IMG/VR virus record: IMGVR_UViG_3300042430_000669
Location: 1 to 42,769 of that record
Length of the DNA stretch: 42,769 nt
Reading direction: 5' to 3' (one strand)
Origin: a virus
Both the position numbers and the translations under genes were made by a program. Below, one piece after another: positions 1-8,754 of the stretch (the stretch's first letter is position 1; each line of letters starts with the position of its first letter). Below the pieces are notes generated by a model. The model searched no databases and was not told the DNA's origin. It worked only from the letters and a program-made list of their open reading frames with translations.

Positions 1-404
1 CCACTTACGAATCTATATACGTTAGTTCCTAACTCATGCTGCCGACACAGTAGATCTAATCGGACTTTAATTTTAGCAGGGTCATCACCTTCATGATAAT
101 AAAATAGTATTCTTAATTGCCTAGCTGCTAGATCGGTTAACACCTGTTCTGGCAATAAAGCTATGTAATCTACAGTGAAATCAAAGAAAGCCAAGTGTAT
201 AACATAGTAGCTATCTTCGGGATAATCATCTACAGTGTATATACGACATTCAACGCCGTGCTCGTCGCAGTAGTTGGCAAGATCAGCAGGCTGTGTATAC
301 GGATAAGTCTGCGCCCAAGGAACGCTAGAATTCCTTCTGGGATATGCCTGTAGCGTGGGATATGGTTGATTATCTACTATGCGATCCACTACGAGATTAA
401 ACAT
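1..404 (-). CDS. Hypothetical protein, 3' end outside window
   Basis: An open frame starts at 404 (ATG) and runs leftward off the window edge; 134 codons are visible. The protein begins MFNLVVDRIV and has a motif like RILFYYHEGDDPAKI near residue 100. It has no signal peptide or membrane segment. AGGA lies about 9 nt before the ATG. It is probably in the same leftward unit as the glycosyltransferase-like gene at 598-1746. Aromatic-rich composition and the YYHEG stretch are similar in style to that neighbour (YYFYHAW), but I cannot name a family. Confidence 0.7.
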   Translation of the reverse strand, partial: MFNLVVDRIVDNQPYPTLQAYPRRNSSVPWAQTYPYTQPADLANYCDEHGVECRIYTVDDYPEDSYYVIHLAFFDFTVDYIALLPEQVLTDLAARQLRILFYYHEGDDPAKIKVRLDLLCRQHELGTNVYRFVS

Positions 405-407
405 ATA

Positions 408-521
408 TTAGGATTCCTGCATCCGCTCAAACGGTGTTGCAGCTACGGTGTATAGCGCCAAAAGACATCGTAAAATGTGTGCTCTGAAGAGAACCATTGG
501 TTTAAAGGATTTTTCTGTCAT
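408..521 (-). CDS. Possible 37-aa peptide
   Basis: This short frame (starts MTEKSFKPMV, ends ERMQES) stops 3 nt before the start codon of the next gene on the left, as expected for translational coupling. No clear Shine-Dalgarno sequence precedes it. The central part is hydrophobic (residues about 9-28), so it could be a small membrane peptide. It may equally be a chance frame in a 193-bp intergenic stretch. Confidence 0.3.
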   Translation of the reverse strand: MTEKSFKPMVLFRAHILRCLLALYTVAATPFERMQES

Positions 522-597
522 TTTATTTTGAATTATAGTCGGGGGAGCAAATCTTATCTACAGTAGAATTATCTTTAATTAAATTTAATCGTCTTTC

Positions 598-1746
598 TCA
601 CTCAACACAATCGAGATCGTATCGTTTGAATCCTGCTAACATAGCGGTTAACTCTGCCCATAATACATCACTTAATCCGCCCCGATAGAAATGATTGTAA
701 TTGTGTTCTACTATAGGTAATATGTTAGTCCAAAATTTGGCTTTATCCGCTGCGCTTCGCGCCTGTATCTCTAGTAATATACGAGTCACCGCTTCTATAC
801 GCAGCACAGGATCTTCTATTAAATCATAACTCTCATCTATATACGGGTCAAATGTTTTGAATCCGTATTCTTTCAAGTAGCTTAAACTACCGTAAGGTGC
901 CACTAACACAAAGGGCATTTCTAGGGCTATTGCTTTAAATGTCTTTTCTGTTAGGTGACTTCTGCGTCCTGTGTACACAGTTTCGGTAGGCACATATATT
1001 AAACTATCTGCTGCTTCTGCGAAATTGCCCAGTTGATAACTGTGCATTAGTTGATCAGTTTCTCCCTTGAATAATCGTGGTAATTCTGCTTGTGCGAATA
1101 CTTGCTCTATATCGGGATATATGTTACAATACTTACTAGCTATTACACCGATATCTACACCTTCATACTGACAGGTTCTAGGCGCTGATATATGGTTATT
1201 TTCTAAGTTATTTTTGAATATGTTATATAAGAACAGCACACGATGATCTCTTTGACCTGCTACTATACGATTAGGACTCATAAAGGTTTTCTTGGGCTGT
1301 CTAAGTCTGGCCCTGGCGATAACAAATGTCCGATCGTATCCGCGAAACCAATCTAAACAGGCCCAGGCATGGTAAAAATAATAATGCGTCTGCCACCCAT
1401 AGCGTTCAGCAAGTTGTTGAGCATATTCTCCGCGTTCACTCACAACAACATGTCCAGCAGGTCCGGGTCGATCTTGTACCCAGGTGGTATCTTCCCAGTG
1501 TCCACCTATATCTTTGTTGCGCAGTTTAACTTGATCAAACAAGGGAGCAAATTGATCCAGCTGTATGGGTTCTTGATCATGCATAAACACATAGTCAGTT
1601 TCTACCGTGTCATCGCGTCCTAGATTAAATAGTGCATCTGGATCTGTACAGCCCGGAGGATCACAAAAAAACAATCTCGCTCCGAGTTTATTTTGCTCAA
1701 ACCAAGGCCAAAATGTTGTGTTGTAAATTTCATCTATTCTAATCAT
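598..1746 (-). CDS. Glycosyltransferase-like protein (GT10-like C-terminal motif)
   Basis: A 382-aa soluble protein of unproven activity. The C-terminal third carries a run of the type LTEKTFKAIALEMPFVLV, then GSLSYLKEYGFKTF and DESYDLIEDPVLR. This resembles the nucleotide-sugar-binding half of GT10-like transferases and recurs in the protein at 24826-25947 (SEKTAKPL, LGFETF, YDSVED). An N-terminal stretch (MHDQEP, about residue 55) is typical of the same phage family as I recall it. Its start codon overlaps that of the rightward gene at 1745 by two bases, so there is no intergenic promoter. Likely role, by inference: adding sugars to a phage or host glycan. Confidence 0.6.
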   Translation of the reverse strand: MIRIDEIYNTTFWPWFEQNKLGARLFFCDPPGCTDPDALFNLGRDDTVETDYVFMHDQEPIQLDQFAPLFDQVKLRNKDIGGHWEDTTWVQDRPGPAGHVVVSERGEYAQQLAERYGWQTHYYFYHAWACLDWFRGYDRTFVIARARLRQPKKTFMSPNRIVAGQRDHRVLFLYNIFKNNLENNHISAPRTCQYEGVDIGVIASKYCNIYPDIEQVFAQAELPRLFKGETDQLMHSYQLGNFAEAADSLIYVPTETVYTGRRSHLTEKTFKAIALEMPFVLVAPYGSLSYLKEYGFKTFDPYIDESYDLIEDPVLRIEAVTRILLEIQARSAADKAKFWTNILPIVEHNYNHFYRGGLSDVLWAELTAMLAGFKRYDLDCVE

Positions 1747-3346
1747 GTTTGACGTATTTTATTCTGGTAAAAAACCTAATTTATTTGCTCATGAGCGTGA
1801 GGCTCGGGATATTGATCATGCTGGAGAGTTAAGTCGCACCCGCTTGTTTTGGTGGACAAACTATTTAACTGACTACACAGGCTTTGACTTTTTATTTGAA
1901 CCGCCACCTTGGCAATGTACCCAACGTCACATATGGCCCAGTCAACATCAAGCTAATGGTGCAACTTTATTATGTCCCAAGCATGCAGTAACCGATACAA
2001 ATTACGATCACCCTATGCTGTTTAGACATTCAGGTGCGCCTGTTGTGGGCATTGATCACGGCACCGGAGTTGATTATGCTTGTGATTATACCACACGCTA
2101 TATTAGCGACTATCTAGGAACCCTACGCAGAATACTTGCTCGAGTTGAAGAAGAATCAGTTTGGGTTATAAGTAGTGTATGTGATTATACTGGATTTGAC
2201 TTTACTTGGCATCCATCAGAATGGCAACGAGATATGCTTCATGTATTTGCTAGCGACGAGCAACGCTTTGGAGATACGTTTTACATACATGTGCCTAGCT
2301 TTCTGGAAAAAAGTCAAGATATTAAACTATTAGAATGGTTTGATACCTTACACTTTGTGCCAGATATTCGAGTATCACGCAAGAGTATTCCACAAATAGT
2401 GCATGCATATGATACGCATGTCCAAGCAGTTTGGCTACACGAGTTCGATACTCCTGTAGTGGAATTTAGTATCACAGCAGATACTAGTCCTGTGCCCGCA
2501 GTTAATTTGTGGAGAGAAGAAACTCGCACTATCGTACCGTTAAGTGCAGGCGCTAGTCGTGTTGTAGTTCCGCGAGATGCTAAAAATTACTTACGCTCGC
2601 AATTGTATGATTATCCTTACATAGATAAAACACATTATACTCAAGAAGATCCAGCCGCTGATGTGGTGTTTATTAGCAACGGCGAACCTATGGCTGAAGA
2701 AAATTGGCAAAATCTTCAGCGTTTATGTCCCCGAGCAAAACACAGTAAGGGTGTTGCGGGTCGTACACGAGCTTATCAAGCCGCAGCACAGTTAAGTGAC
2801 ACACCTTGGTTTTATGCAGTATTTGCCAAGACAGAAGTGCTGGATTCATTTGGGTTTGATTTTCAACCAGATCGTTTACAAGCACCCAAACACTATATTT
2901 TCCACAGCAGAAATCCCTTAAACGGATTAGAATATGGTGCAATGAATATTAATTTATATAATAGACAATTAGTATTAGATACTGTTCCTGGAATTGATTT
3001 TACTTTAAGTGCAGCACATGAAGTTGTTCCTATTTGTGCCAGCATTAGTAGATTTAATACGGATCCTTGGATTACTTGGCGCAGTGCCTTTAGAGAAGTA
3101 TTAAAACTTAAACAAGAATCGGATCTTACAGCCAATGTTGAAACGCAGTATCGTTTGCGTGTTTGGTGTCAACGGGCCGAAGGACTAAATGCTGAGTCGT
3201 GTTTGCAGGGAGCAAATGATGCATTGGAATACTATGCACAAGTCGCTGGAGCAGCTGAACTATTAAAGTTAAGTTTTGATTGGGCTTGGTTGCAAGACTA
3301 TTACTATAAAAAGTATAATTGCCGGCCCTGGTTAGAGTCGACTTAA
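1745..3346 (+). CDS. Large glycosyltransferase-like phage protein with internal repeat
   Basis: A 533-aa soluble protein. Two related segments occur: TDYTGFDF..PPPWQ..HIWPSQHQ at residues 42-69 and CDYTGFDF..SEWQ..HVFASDEQ near residues 145-172. From about residue 305 a second module starts (DVVFISNGEPMAEENW), followed by an HSRNPLNGLEYG stretch and DPWITWRSAFRE. I recall this second module in proteins of T4-like marine phages, where it is sometimes called glycosyltransferase-like; its biochemistry is unknown to me. It is one of few plus-strand genes, starts inside the start codon of the divergent gene, and has no visible Shine-Dalgarno sequence. Its 3' end overlaps the convergent epimerase gene by 15 nt. 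Confidence 0.6.
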   Translation: MFDVFYSGKKPNLFAHEREARDIDHAGELSRTRLFWWTNYLTDYTGFDFLFEPPPWQCTQRHIWPSQHQANGATLLCPKHAVTDTNYDHPMLFRHSGAPVVGIDHGTGVDYACDYTTRYISDYLGTLRRILARVEEESVWVISSVCDYTGFDFTWHPSEWQRDMLHVFASDEQRFGDTFYIHVPSFLEKSQDIKLLEWFDTLHFVPDIRVSRKSIPQIVHAYDTHVQAVWLHEFDTPVVEFSITADTSPVPAVNLWREETRTIVPLSAGASRVVVPRDAKNYLRSQLYDYPYIDKTHYTQEDPAADVVFISNGEPMAEENWQNLQRLCPRAKHSKGVAGRTRAYQAAAQLSDTPWFYAVFAKTEVLDSFGFDFQPDRLQAPKHYIFHSRNPLNGLEYGAMNINLYNRQLVLDTVPGIDFTLSAAHEVVPICASISRFNTDPWITWRSAFREVLKLKQESDLTANVETQYRLRVWCQRAEGLNAESCLQGANDALEYYAQVAGAAELLKLSFDWAWLQDYYYKKYNCRPWLEST

Positions 3347-4300
3347 AAAGTCCTGTTGCAAAAACCAATTTAAGTATTCAGGAATACCCTGTTCGATATC
3401 AATTTGCGGTTGCCAGTCAGTTACAGCAAGCATGCGTGAACTATCTAAAGTATCGCGGTTAGGATAAAACTCATCATGCGGTAATATTTCAATTGTGCCC
3501 GGTATATGTTTCTGTATGATTTCTGCGGCTTCTATAATACTACGCCCACGACCGCGAGTGCAGTTAAAGATTTGATTTTGAGCATTTGCGTGTAGCACAG
3601 CAGTGACAAATGCTTCAGCAACATCATCAACATTGCTAAAATCTAACTTGTTATCTGGACCCATTACCAGCATCTTTCCAGTGGTCAAGGCTGACACAGC
3701 CATTTTGCTAATTACTCGTACAATCATATCACGTGGACCATACAAAGCACTTGGTCTTAGTAAGCAATATTCTAGGCCATATTGATGCTGATAAATTTGA
3801 CACATACGTTCGCATTGCAATTTATAGCTGCCGTATAAAGTCAGCGGGTTGCATACAGCATCTTCGTTGGGTGCTCCTGCAAATGCACCAAAGTCACCAT
3901 AGACCATTGAACTACTGGCCAGGACAAAACGCTGAACCTGGTGTTTAACGCACAAGTCCAGTGCAATAGCAGTGGCAGTAATCATATTAGTAGTGGCATC
4001 TACTACATTTTTCTGCACCATCTTGGCATTGGGATATGTTGCTAGATCTATAACACGCTCTGGTTTAACTTCGGCAAATACCTGTGCCATCCAGTCTGGA
4101 TCACATACATTACCCGTGTGAGCATCATAAGCACCGATGTGTTGTATGCGTTGTTCTAACACAGGAAAGTATTCCCAGTCTGGATATTCACCATATTGAT
4201 GATGACAATCTATAACAGCTACATCATGCCCTCGAGCAATTAATTTGTGAGCTACGTTATGTCCAATAAATCCATGGCCACCTAAAATTAATATTTTCAT
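3332..4300 (-). CDS. NAD-dependent sugar-nucleotide epimerase/dehydratase
   Basis: A 322-aa extended short-chain dehydrogenase. The Rossmann motif GGHGFIGH is at residues 7-14, a catalytic Ser region at SSSMVYGD, and the catalytic Tyr-Lys pair in the YGSYK motif, followed by LLRPSALYGPRD as in UDP-glucose 4-epimerase relatives. Full length for the family. It overlaps the aminotransferase gene upstream by 4 nt (ATGA), so the two are translationally coupled. It is similar to the epimerase at 5959-6927, suggesting two steps or duplicate genes in one sugar pathway. The exact substrate cannot be read from sequence. Confidence 0.88.
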   Translation of the reverse strand: MKILILGGHGFIGHNVAHKLIARGHDVAVIDCHHQYGEYPDWEYFPVLEQRIQHIGAYDAHTGNVCDPDWMAQVFAEVKPERVIDLATYPNAKMVQKNVVDATTNMITATAIALDLCVKHQVQRFVLASSSMVYGDFGAFAGAPNEDAVCNPLTLYGSYKLQCERMCQIYQHQYGLEYCLLRPSALYGPRDMIVRVISKMAVSALTTGKMLVMGPDNKLDFSNVDDVAEAFVTAVLHANAQNQIFNCTRGRGRSIIEAAEIIQKHIPGTIEILPHDEFYPNRDTLDSSRMLAVTDWQPQIDIEQGIPEYLNWFLQQDFLSRL

Positions 4301-5346
4301 CTTAACACCTTTGCTATTTTTTCTACTTCTATATCTGTTAATGTATGTTGATTTGGCACTGTAAATGATTGTGTTTTTAAACGATCGCTAACAGGATACT
4401 CATTATTTGTTTTGTATAGCTGCTCGTCGTTAACTGTTAAGTTATAATGTATGCCACAAGCAATATCGTTAGCACGAAACTGTTCTAATAATTCTTGTCG
4501 ATTACCCAAGTCTGCTTGAAAAACTAGTTTATGTAAGGTATGTGTGGGTAGTGTAAAATCTATTCCACACGGATATTGACTTTCATCTGCTAGATATCTG
4601 GCAATTTTGTTCCTGCGTTGTTGCCATTGATCTGAATAATCTAATCCAATCTGTATACAAGCAGCTTCAAATGTACTAAGCATTGAATTCATTCCAGGAT
4701 GAATAGACAGTGATTCATTGTTGAGTTTGCCGTGTAATCTTAGTCTACGTGCAATGTCAGCGTAGACCAGACTGTCGGTTAATAAAGCGCCACCGGATCC
4801 CCAACTACTAATAGTTTTACTAGGACTAAAACTAATACAACTAATGTCTCCTAGTTCGGCCGACCAATATTTGCCGTTGTAGCTTTCCAAACTTTGTGCC
4901 GCATCGTTAACCACAGGAACATCTAGCTGATCAAGTTTAGTCCAATCAGCCATATTGCCAAACAAATCTACATTAACTACAGCATCTACTTTGCCGATTA
5001 AGTTGGGATCAATACAATATCGATCAGTAATATCTACGGGCAGCACACGATATCCAGCACGAGAAATAGCGTGTGCGGTTGCTGTGAATGTATAATTGCT
5101 TACGGCTACAACTGCATCCGTAGGTAAATTTAATAACTCCAGGGCAATTATTAGTGCATCAGTACAACTGGCAACCGTGACACAATATTTGCGATTATAT
5201 TTTTTAGCTAATCTTTCTTCTAGTTGTTTAACTAATTGACTATTTTGTGCCATCCCAGTACTGTGTTCTTGATCAACAAGAGCTAACACTTCGTTACGAA
5301 TAGTCGACCAGTTTCGATCCGTTTGGAATAGCGCAATCTTAGACAT
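4297..5346 (-). CDS. DegT/DnrJ/EryC1/StrS-family sugar aminotransferase
   Basis: A 349-aa PLP-dependent aminotransferase of the family that converts keto-sugar nucleotides to amino sugars. The Schiff-base lysine is K177 in SFSPSKTISSWGSGG, the PLP-ring Asp is D148 in VVNDAAQS, and the phosphate-binding region is SCTDAL at 60-65. Length is near the usual 360-400 aa. It lies between two epimerases and next to a PIG-L deacetylase, consistent with synthesis of an amino sugar. It overlaps both neighbours by a few bases. An alternative is another class-V-like PLP enzyme, which is less likely given the motifs. Confidence 0.88.
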   Translation of the reverse strand: MSKIALFQTDRNWSTIRNEVLALVDQEHSTGMAQNSQLVKQLEERLAKKYNRKYCVTVASCTDALIIALELLNLPTDAVVAVSNYTFTATAHAISRAGYRVLPVDITDRYCIDPNLIGKVDAVVNVDLFGNMADWTKLDQLDVPVVNDAAQSLESYNGKYWSAELGDISCISFSPSKTISSWGSGGALLTDSLVYADIARRLRLHGKLNNESLSIHPGMNSMLSTFEAACIQIGLDYSDQWQQRRNKIARYLADESQYPCGIDFTLPTHTLHKLVFQADLGNRQELLEQFRANDIACGIHYNLTVNDEQLYKTNNEYPVSDRLKTQSFTVPNQHTLTDIEVEKIAKVLR

Positions 5347-5962
5347 ATTTGTTTACTATAGTAAATGACTCAGCAAGCTCTTGCTGATTGCGTTGTCCAA
5401 AGTAACGATTAGTTTCCATAATTTTTGTTAACTGATTGGGTGTAATATAACTGCTATAGGTTTCTAATAGACCTTGTTTAAAGTCCCAGGTTGTAGAAAT
5501 ATCATAAAACAGATTAGCAGAGTTTGTACGATAAGTTAAACAATATGGCCAAGCAGTCATTAACCATACTTCTTTAGCTAGGCTTTTTACCAATGGCCAA
5601 GCAAGCTCGTAAGTAGTCCTGTGATCTTGATGACTATCTTCAGGATTAGGTATAATAGCAATATCACAAGTTTCTACTAGTTTTTTTAATTTAGTCATGG
5701 TGTTATTGTCGCAGACTAAATTTGGTCGACCATTTGTGTGTAAGTCGGTATCTAATATTCTTAATTTAAATCCTGATAATTGATAACTATTTTCTAATTC
5801 TTGAGTAACTATGTATTGAGTCCTGTTGTTATTTTCTTCAGCACTGGGCTTTACAGTAATTACACTAATAATCTCTGCACCTTGATTTTGTAAAAGACGT
5901 AATGTTCCGCTACAGCCAATTTCCATATCATCTGGATGAGCTGTAATAACTAATACTTTCAT
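5339..5962 (-). CDS. PIG-L/LmbE-family deacetylase
   Basis: A 207-aa metal-dependent N-deacetylase. The zinc-binding motif AHPDD is at residues 8-12, with the distal HQDH motif at 111-114. This family removes acetyl groups from N-acetylglucosamine-type sugars or related conjugates. It overlaps the aminotransferase by 8 nt and the epimerase upstream by 4 nt, so it belongs to one four-gene sugar operon (6927 to 3332). A second member of this family occurs at 26749-27291. Substrate unknown. Confidence 0.85.
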   Translation of the reverse strand: MKVLVITAHPDDMEIGCSGTLRLLQNQGAEIISVITVKPSAEENNNRTQYIVTQELENSYQLSGFKLRILDTDLHTNGRPNLVCDNNTMTKLKKLVETCDIAIIPNPEDSHQDHRTTYELAWPLVKSLAKEVWLMTAWPYCLTYRTNSANLFYDISTTWDFKQGLLETYSSYITPNQLTKIMETNRYFGQRNQQELAESFTIVNKYV

Positions 5963-6927
5963 GTTGGTATTGATGTTTTAGTTAGCCAGTTATAATACTG
6001 GTCGAATCCCTCTTCTATGTTAACTGTAGGAGTAAAACTAAAATCATTTTGAGCTCTAGTGATATTCAACTGGCCGCGTCGCGGAAAGCTATCATCGCGG
6101 TCGTTTATTCGGATAGCTCCAGAGCCAGCAATCTTTACAGCAAGTTCTGCAGCTTCCAAAAGCGTACGGCTTTGTCCACGGGCAAGGTTGTAAGTCATAT
6201 TGTCTGTGTTATTGCTAATACTAGCCATAGCAATACCATCCGCGGTATCATCTATATAGGTAAAATCTAATTCTTCTTCGGGTCCGTTAACTTGAATAGT
6301 CTCTCCACGCATGGCGGCCAACAAAAACTTACTTACCACACGATCTTCTACATCCACAGGTCCGTAAACAGCACTTGGCCGCAAAATAGTATAAGCCATG
6401 TTGGTTTGACGAGCATAATCTTTAACCAACCACTCTCCGGCAAGTTTCATAATACCATATTGGCCAATAGGATTACATGCATGATCTTCGTCTATGCCAT
6501 CAAAGTAAGTATCCTTAAAATTACCATAAACCATGCTTGAACTAATATAAACAAACTTCTTAACACCTGTATTCTTACTAGACTCTAATAAGCTAAGTAA
6601 CCCCTCGCTCATTGTTTGTGACCCCCAACAAGGATTACTATTAACCACCTTTTGACGTGGAAAGCTGGCAAGATGCACAACCAATTCAATACCATGACGA
6701 CGCATAATGTATTCCATACTTGCTTGATCTTTAATATCTGCTGAGTGGACGTCACATGGTGGAATTTTAAATCGACGTTCAGCGATCAAGTAATCAAGTT
6801 CAATTTGGGGAATGATACCATACGTGGTAAGATTGTCAACTATAACAACTTGATGGCCTTGGATTTTGAGTAGGTGAACAACATTATGCCCAATAAATCC
6901 CAAGCCACCAGTTACTAGTATTTTCAT
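5959..6927 (-). CDS. NAD-dependent epimerase/dehydratase
   Basis: A 322-aa extended short-chain dehydrogenase with TGGLGFIGH at residues 6-14, SSSMVYG, the catalytic YGIMK pair and LRPSAVYGP. The same length and layout as the protein at 3332-4300, so the two are probably paralogues, although they differ over much of the sequence. First of the four coupled sugar genes; it follows the small protein at 6924 with a 4-nt overlap. Likely a UDP- or GDP-sugar epimerase or dehydratase. Confidence 0.88.
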   Translation of the reverse strand: MKILVTGGLGFIGHNVVHLLKIQGHQVVIVDNLTTYGIIPQIELDYLIAERRFKIPPCDVHSADIKDQASMEYIMRRHGIELVVHLASFPRQKVVNSNPCWGSQTMSEGLLSLLESSKNTGVKKFVYISSSMVYGNFKDTYFDGIDEDHACNPIGQYGIMKLAGEWLVKDYARQTNMAYTILRPSAVYGPVDVEDRVVSKFLLAAMRGETIQVNGPEEELDFTYIDDTADGIAMASISNNTDNMTYNLARGQSRTLLEAAELAVKIAGSGAIRINDRDDSFPRRGQLNITRAQNDFSFTPTVNIEEGFDQYYNWLTKTSIPT

Positions 6928-7166
6928 TGATTAAACCATTTTAACATAAAAACGATTGCCGCAGGTTCCTCCAACGGGCCGTATATGCTGATCTGATGTC
7001 CCCAGGCATAGGAATCTGGTGCCACACGAAACTGTGGGTCAGGGCAGTGCTCCATCACCCATTGGCCTTTTTCAGTTTGTTGCCATTCGTAAATTGGTTG
7101 TGCCGCATATAATTCTGGATCCTCTACATCGCCCATCCGAAACGTATGAAAAACATACTGTTTCAT
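6924..7166 (-). CDS. Small phage protein, FxLKW-tail family
   Basis: An 80-aa protein with RMGDVEDPELYAAQPIYEWQ near the N-terminus, a pattern I recall from other phage proteins, and a C-terminal tail AAIVFMLKWF. This tail matches the short-protein array at 10505-12279. No function is known to me. A promoter-like pair lies directly upstream and its -10 box ends only 5 nt before the ATG, with no Shine-Dalgarno sequence, so the mRNA may be leaderless. Leads the sugar operon 6927-3332 through a 4-nt overlap. Confidence 0.75.
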   Translation of the reverse strand: MKQYVFHTFRMGDVEDPELYAAQPIYEWQQTEKGQWVMEHCPDPQFRVAPDSYAWGHQISIYGPLEEPAAIVFMLKWFNQ

Positions 7167-7171
7167 ATTAT

Positions 7172-7200
7172 ATTATAGCAAAAACTCCAGGCCATTACAA
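7172..7200 (-). promoter_or_regulatory. Sigma-70-type promoter
   Basis: On the minus strand TTGTAA (7200-7195) and TATAAT (7177-7172) are separated by 17 nt. It would drive 7166 and the sugar operon behind it. Predicted transcription start falls at the ATG. Confidence 0.65.
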
Positions 7201-7201
7201 C

Positions 7202-7504
7202 CTAGAGCTTTCCTAATAGTTTATCGGTTTCGGGTTGTACAAGGTTAGCCACAGCGGTAATATCCACAACAAAATCCACATCACGAATGTTATCATGCTC
7301 GTCGTGGAATGTGCGATTAAGTACCGCTTCGACTTCTTCTAAGTCTAAACCTTGCCGTTGTAGAGTAACCAAGTTAACAGTACGTTGCCGTCCGTTTTTA
7401 AACTTAATTACTATTTTCTTAATACATTCTAAAGGAACATCAGTTTTACTAACGTCGTTTACAATGTGTTCCCACTTGGCTAAAAAATCATCATTGTACT
7501 GCAT
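7202..7504 (-). CDS. Conserved phage hypothetical protein
   Basis: A 100-aa protein starting MQYNDDFLAKWE; this ATG overlaps the end of the upstream gene by 14 nt and is preferred over a start further upstream inside that gene. The sequence is charged, with a KFKNGRQRTVNL segment and an acidic middle; no membrane segment. Cotranscribed with 7491-8496. Function unknown; the gene set resembles a small conserved block in T4-like cyanophages as I recall it. Confidence 0.7.
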   Translation of the reverse strand: MQYNDDFLAKWEHIVNDVSKTDVPLECIKKIVIKFKNGRQRTVNLVTLQRQGLDLEEVEAVLNRTFHDEHDNIRDVDFVVDITAVANLVQPETDKLLGKL

Positions 7505-8231
7505 CGACCACCGCAGTTTTTGGTTTGTTAGGACCACGTGTACGCTTCTTAACTACAGGAGCTTCTACAACAACTGTGGGTGCTTCTTTGGCTACTACGC
7601 TTGGATCCATACGCTGTGCATCTTTTTTCATGCGAGCAGCTTCGGCAATCATCATCTTGGCATCGTTTTCCATTTTCTTAGCTTGGAATACCATGTCGGC
7701 TGCAATGTCACGATCACTTAATGCGCCATTAGCTGGAGCTACTAATGGAGCTTGTTGATTGCTAGCTAACTGTTGACCGGCTTTAAAATCTGCTGTGGCT
7801 GCTCGTAAAGTTGGCCCATCTACTAGACCACGTGACGCATCATTTTCAGCCATTTTCTTAACAGCATCTGCACCCAGTTTCATTTCATTCAACATCTTAT
7901 TTAATTCATCCAAACGAATCTTGGCATCGGTGCGTGGAGTCATGATAATGTCAGCAGTACGCAACTTCTTGATCATGCGCTCTTGATGTAGTGTCTGCAG
8001 AATTGGACGGCCATCTGGTAATAAAGTACGATACAGAGCATCAGCTAATTCTTCAGCCTGCTGACCGATATCACTTTCCAATGCTCGTTGAATGGCATCT
8101 TGCCAGTGCGCTAACAAGTTCTCAGGATAAATGACCAAGCACATATGATCTTCGCCCGGTACCTGTCTATACAATACGCAGACCTTACGATCACCGTGTT
8201 TACCTACATGTTTTAAAAAATTAACAGCCAT
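7491..8231 (-). CDS. Conserved T4-like phage protein, coiled-coil/basic tail
   Basis: A 246-aa protein starting MAVNFLKHVGKHGDRKV. The start is set by a strong Shine-Dalgarno sequence (AAAGGAGA) 4-8 nt upstream; the frame is open further upstream but without support. N-terminal part includes YRQVPGEDHMCLV and ADALYRTLLPDGRPIL, which I recall as conserved in T4-like cyanophage proteins of unknown function. Residues about 160-220 are rich in Ala, Lys, Glu and Met and likely helical; the tail is KKRTRGPNKPK, basic. Possibly a virion or nucleic-acid-associated protein, not proven. Confidence 0.75.
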   Translation of the reverse strand: MAVNFLKHVGKHGDRKVCVLYRQVPGEDHMCLVIYPENLLAHWQDAIQRALESDIGQQAEELADALYRTLLPDGRPILQTLHQERMIKKLRTADIIMTPRTDAKIRLDELNKMLNEMKLGADAVKKMAENDASRGLVDGPTLRAATADFKAGQQLASNQQAPLVAPANGALSDRDIAADMVFQAKKMENDAKMMIAEAARMKKDAQRMDPSVVAKEAPTVVVEAPVVKKRTRGPNKPKTAVVDAVQ

Positions 8232-8232
8232 T

Positions 8233-8496
8233 TTATTCTCCTTTGGGTGTTTCTGGTACTGGTGGCAATTCGCCGCCATCGATAACTTCCGTAACTGGCT
8301 CGTTGAGATTACCTTCTTCTTGAGCCTTGGCTTGTGCTACTACTGCTTCTAAAAACTTAGTGAGCTTTTCGTACACCTCACCTACCTGCTTTACTTCAGC
8401 GCCATTGAAGGCTCCGCGGGTGCAGGCTAGGTTAACAATGTTTCGTAGTAGATCAAGATCTACCACCGTAATTTGATTTTCAGTAATGTTTTCCAT
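8233..8496 (-). CDS. Small conserved phage protein
   Basis: An 87-aa acidic protein starting MENITENQITVVDLDLL, with a CTRGAFNGAEVKQVGEVY segment and a helical stretch, then a disordered Pro/Glu-rich tail. Its last codons contain the Shine-Dalgarno sequence of the next gene, so the two are coupled. I recall similar GAF-GAE small proteins beside the same neighbour in T4-like cyanophages. No known function. Confidence 0.72.
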   Translation of the reverse strand: MENITENQITVVDLDLLRNIVNLACTRGAFNGAEVKQVGEVYEKLTKFLEAVVAQAKAQEEGNLNEPVTEVIDGGELPPVPETPKGE

Positions 8497-8541
8497 ACTG
8501 ATATTTACTTGAGTTATATAGGGTTAGAATATTTTTGAAGC

Positions 8542-8568
8542 AAAAAACACCTCTAAATGAGGTGTTTT
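8542..8568 (-). terminator. Rho-independent terminator
   Basis: Stem CACCTC/GAGGTG with flanking A and T runs and a 5-nt loop. Read on the minus strand the hairpin is followed by six U. It would end the leftward transcript of 10458-8584. Confidence 0.8.
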
Positions 8569-8583
8569 GGTAAAACTGACCTG

Positions 8584-8754
8584 TTACTTTTTGTTTAAGT
8601 AGTAGTTGGCAAATACCAGTATCAAGCTGAATAAAGTGTCAGCGTAATCACCTTTGCTAAATGAATTTATTGCGGACGCAATTAGGAAACCAATTACAAA
8701 CCAAGTAATTTCGTTTTGATTTTTAAGATACCAATTTCTAAAGTTGTTTAACAT
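8584..8754 (-). CDS. Small membrane protein
   Basis: A 56-aa frame beginning MLNNFRNWYLKNQNE and ending NYYLNKK. It has two hydrophobic stretches (about residues 17-27 and 39-51) and charged ends, as for a small two-pass membrane protein. The ATG sits in the last codons of the upstream gene (7-nt overlap) and a terminator follows the stop, so it is likely the last gene of the unit. Function unknown. Confidence 0.65.
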   Translation of the reverse strand: MLNNFRNWYLKNQNEITWFVIGFLIASAINSFSKGDYADTLFSLILVFANYYLNKK

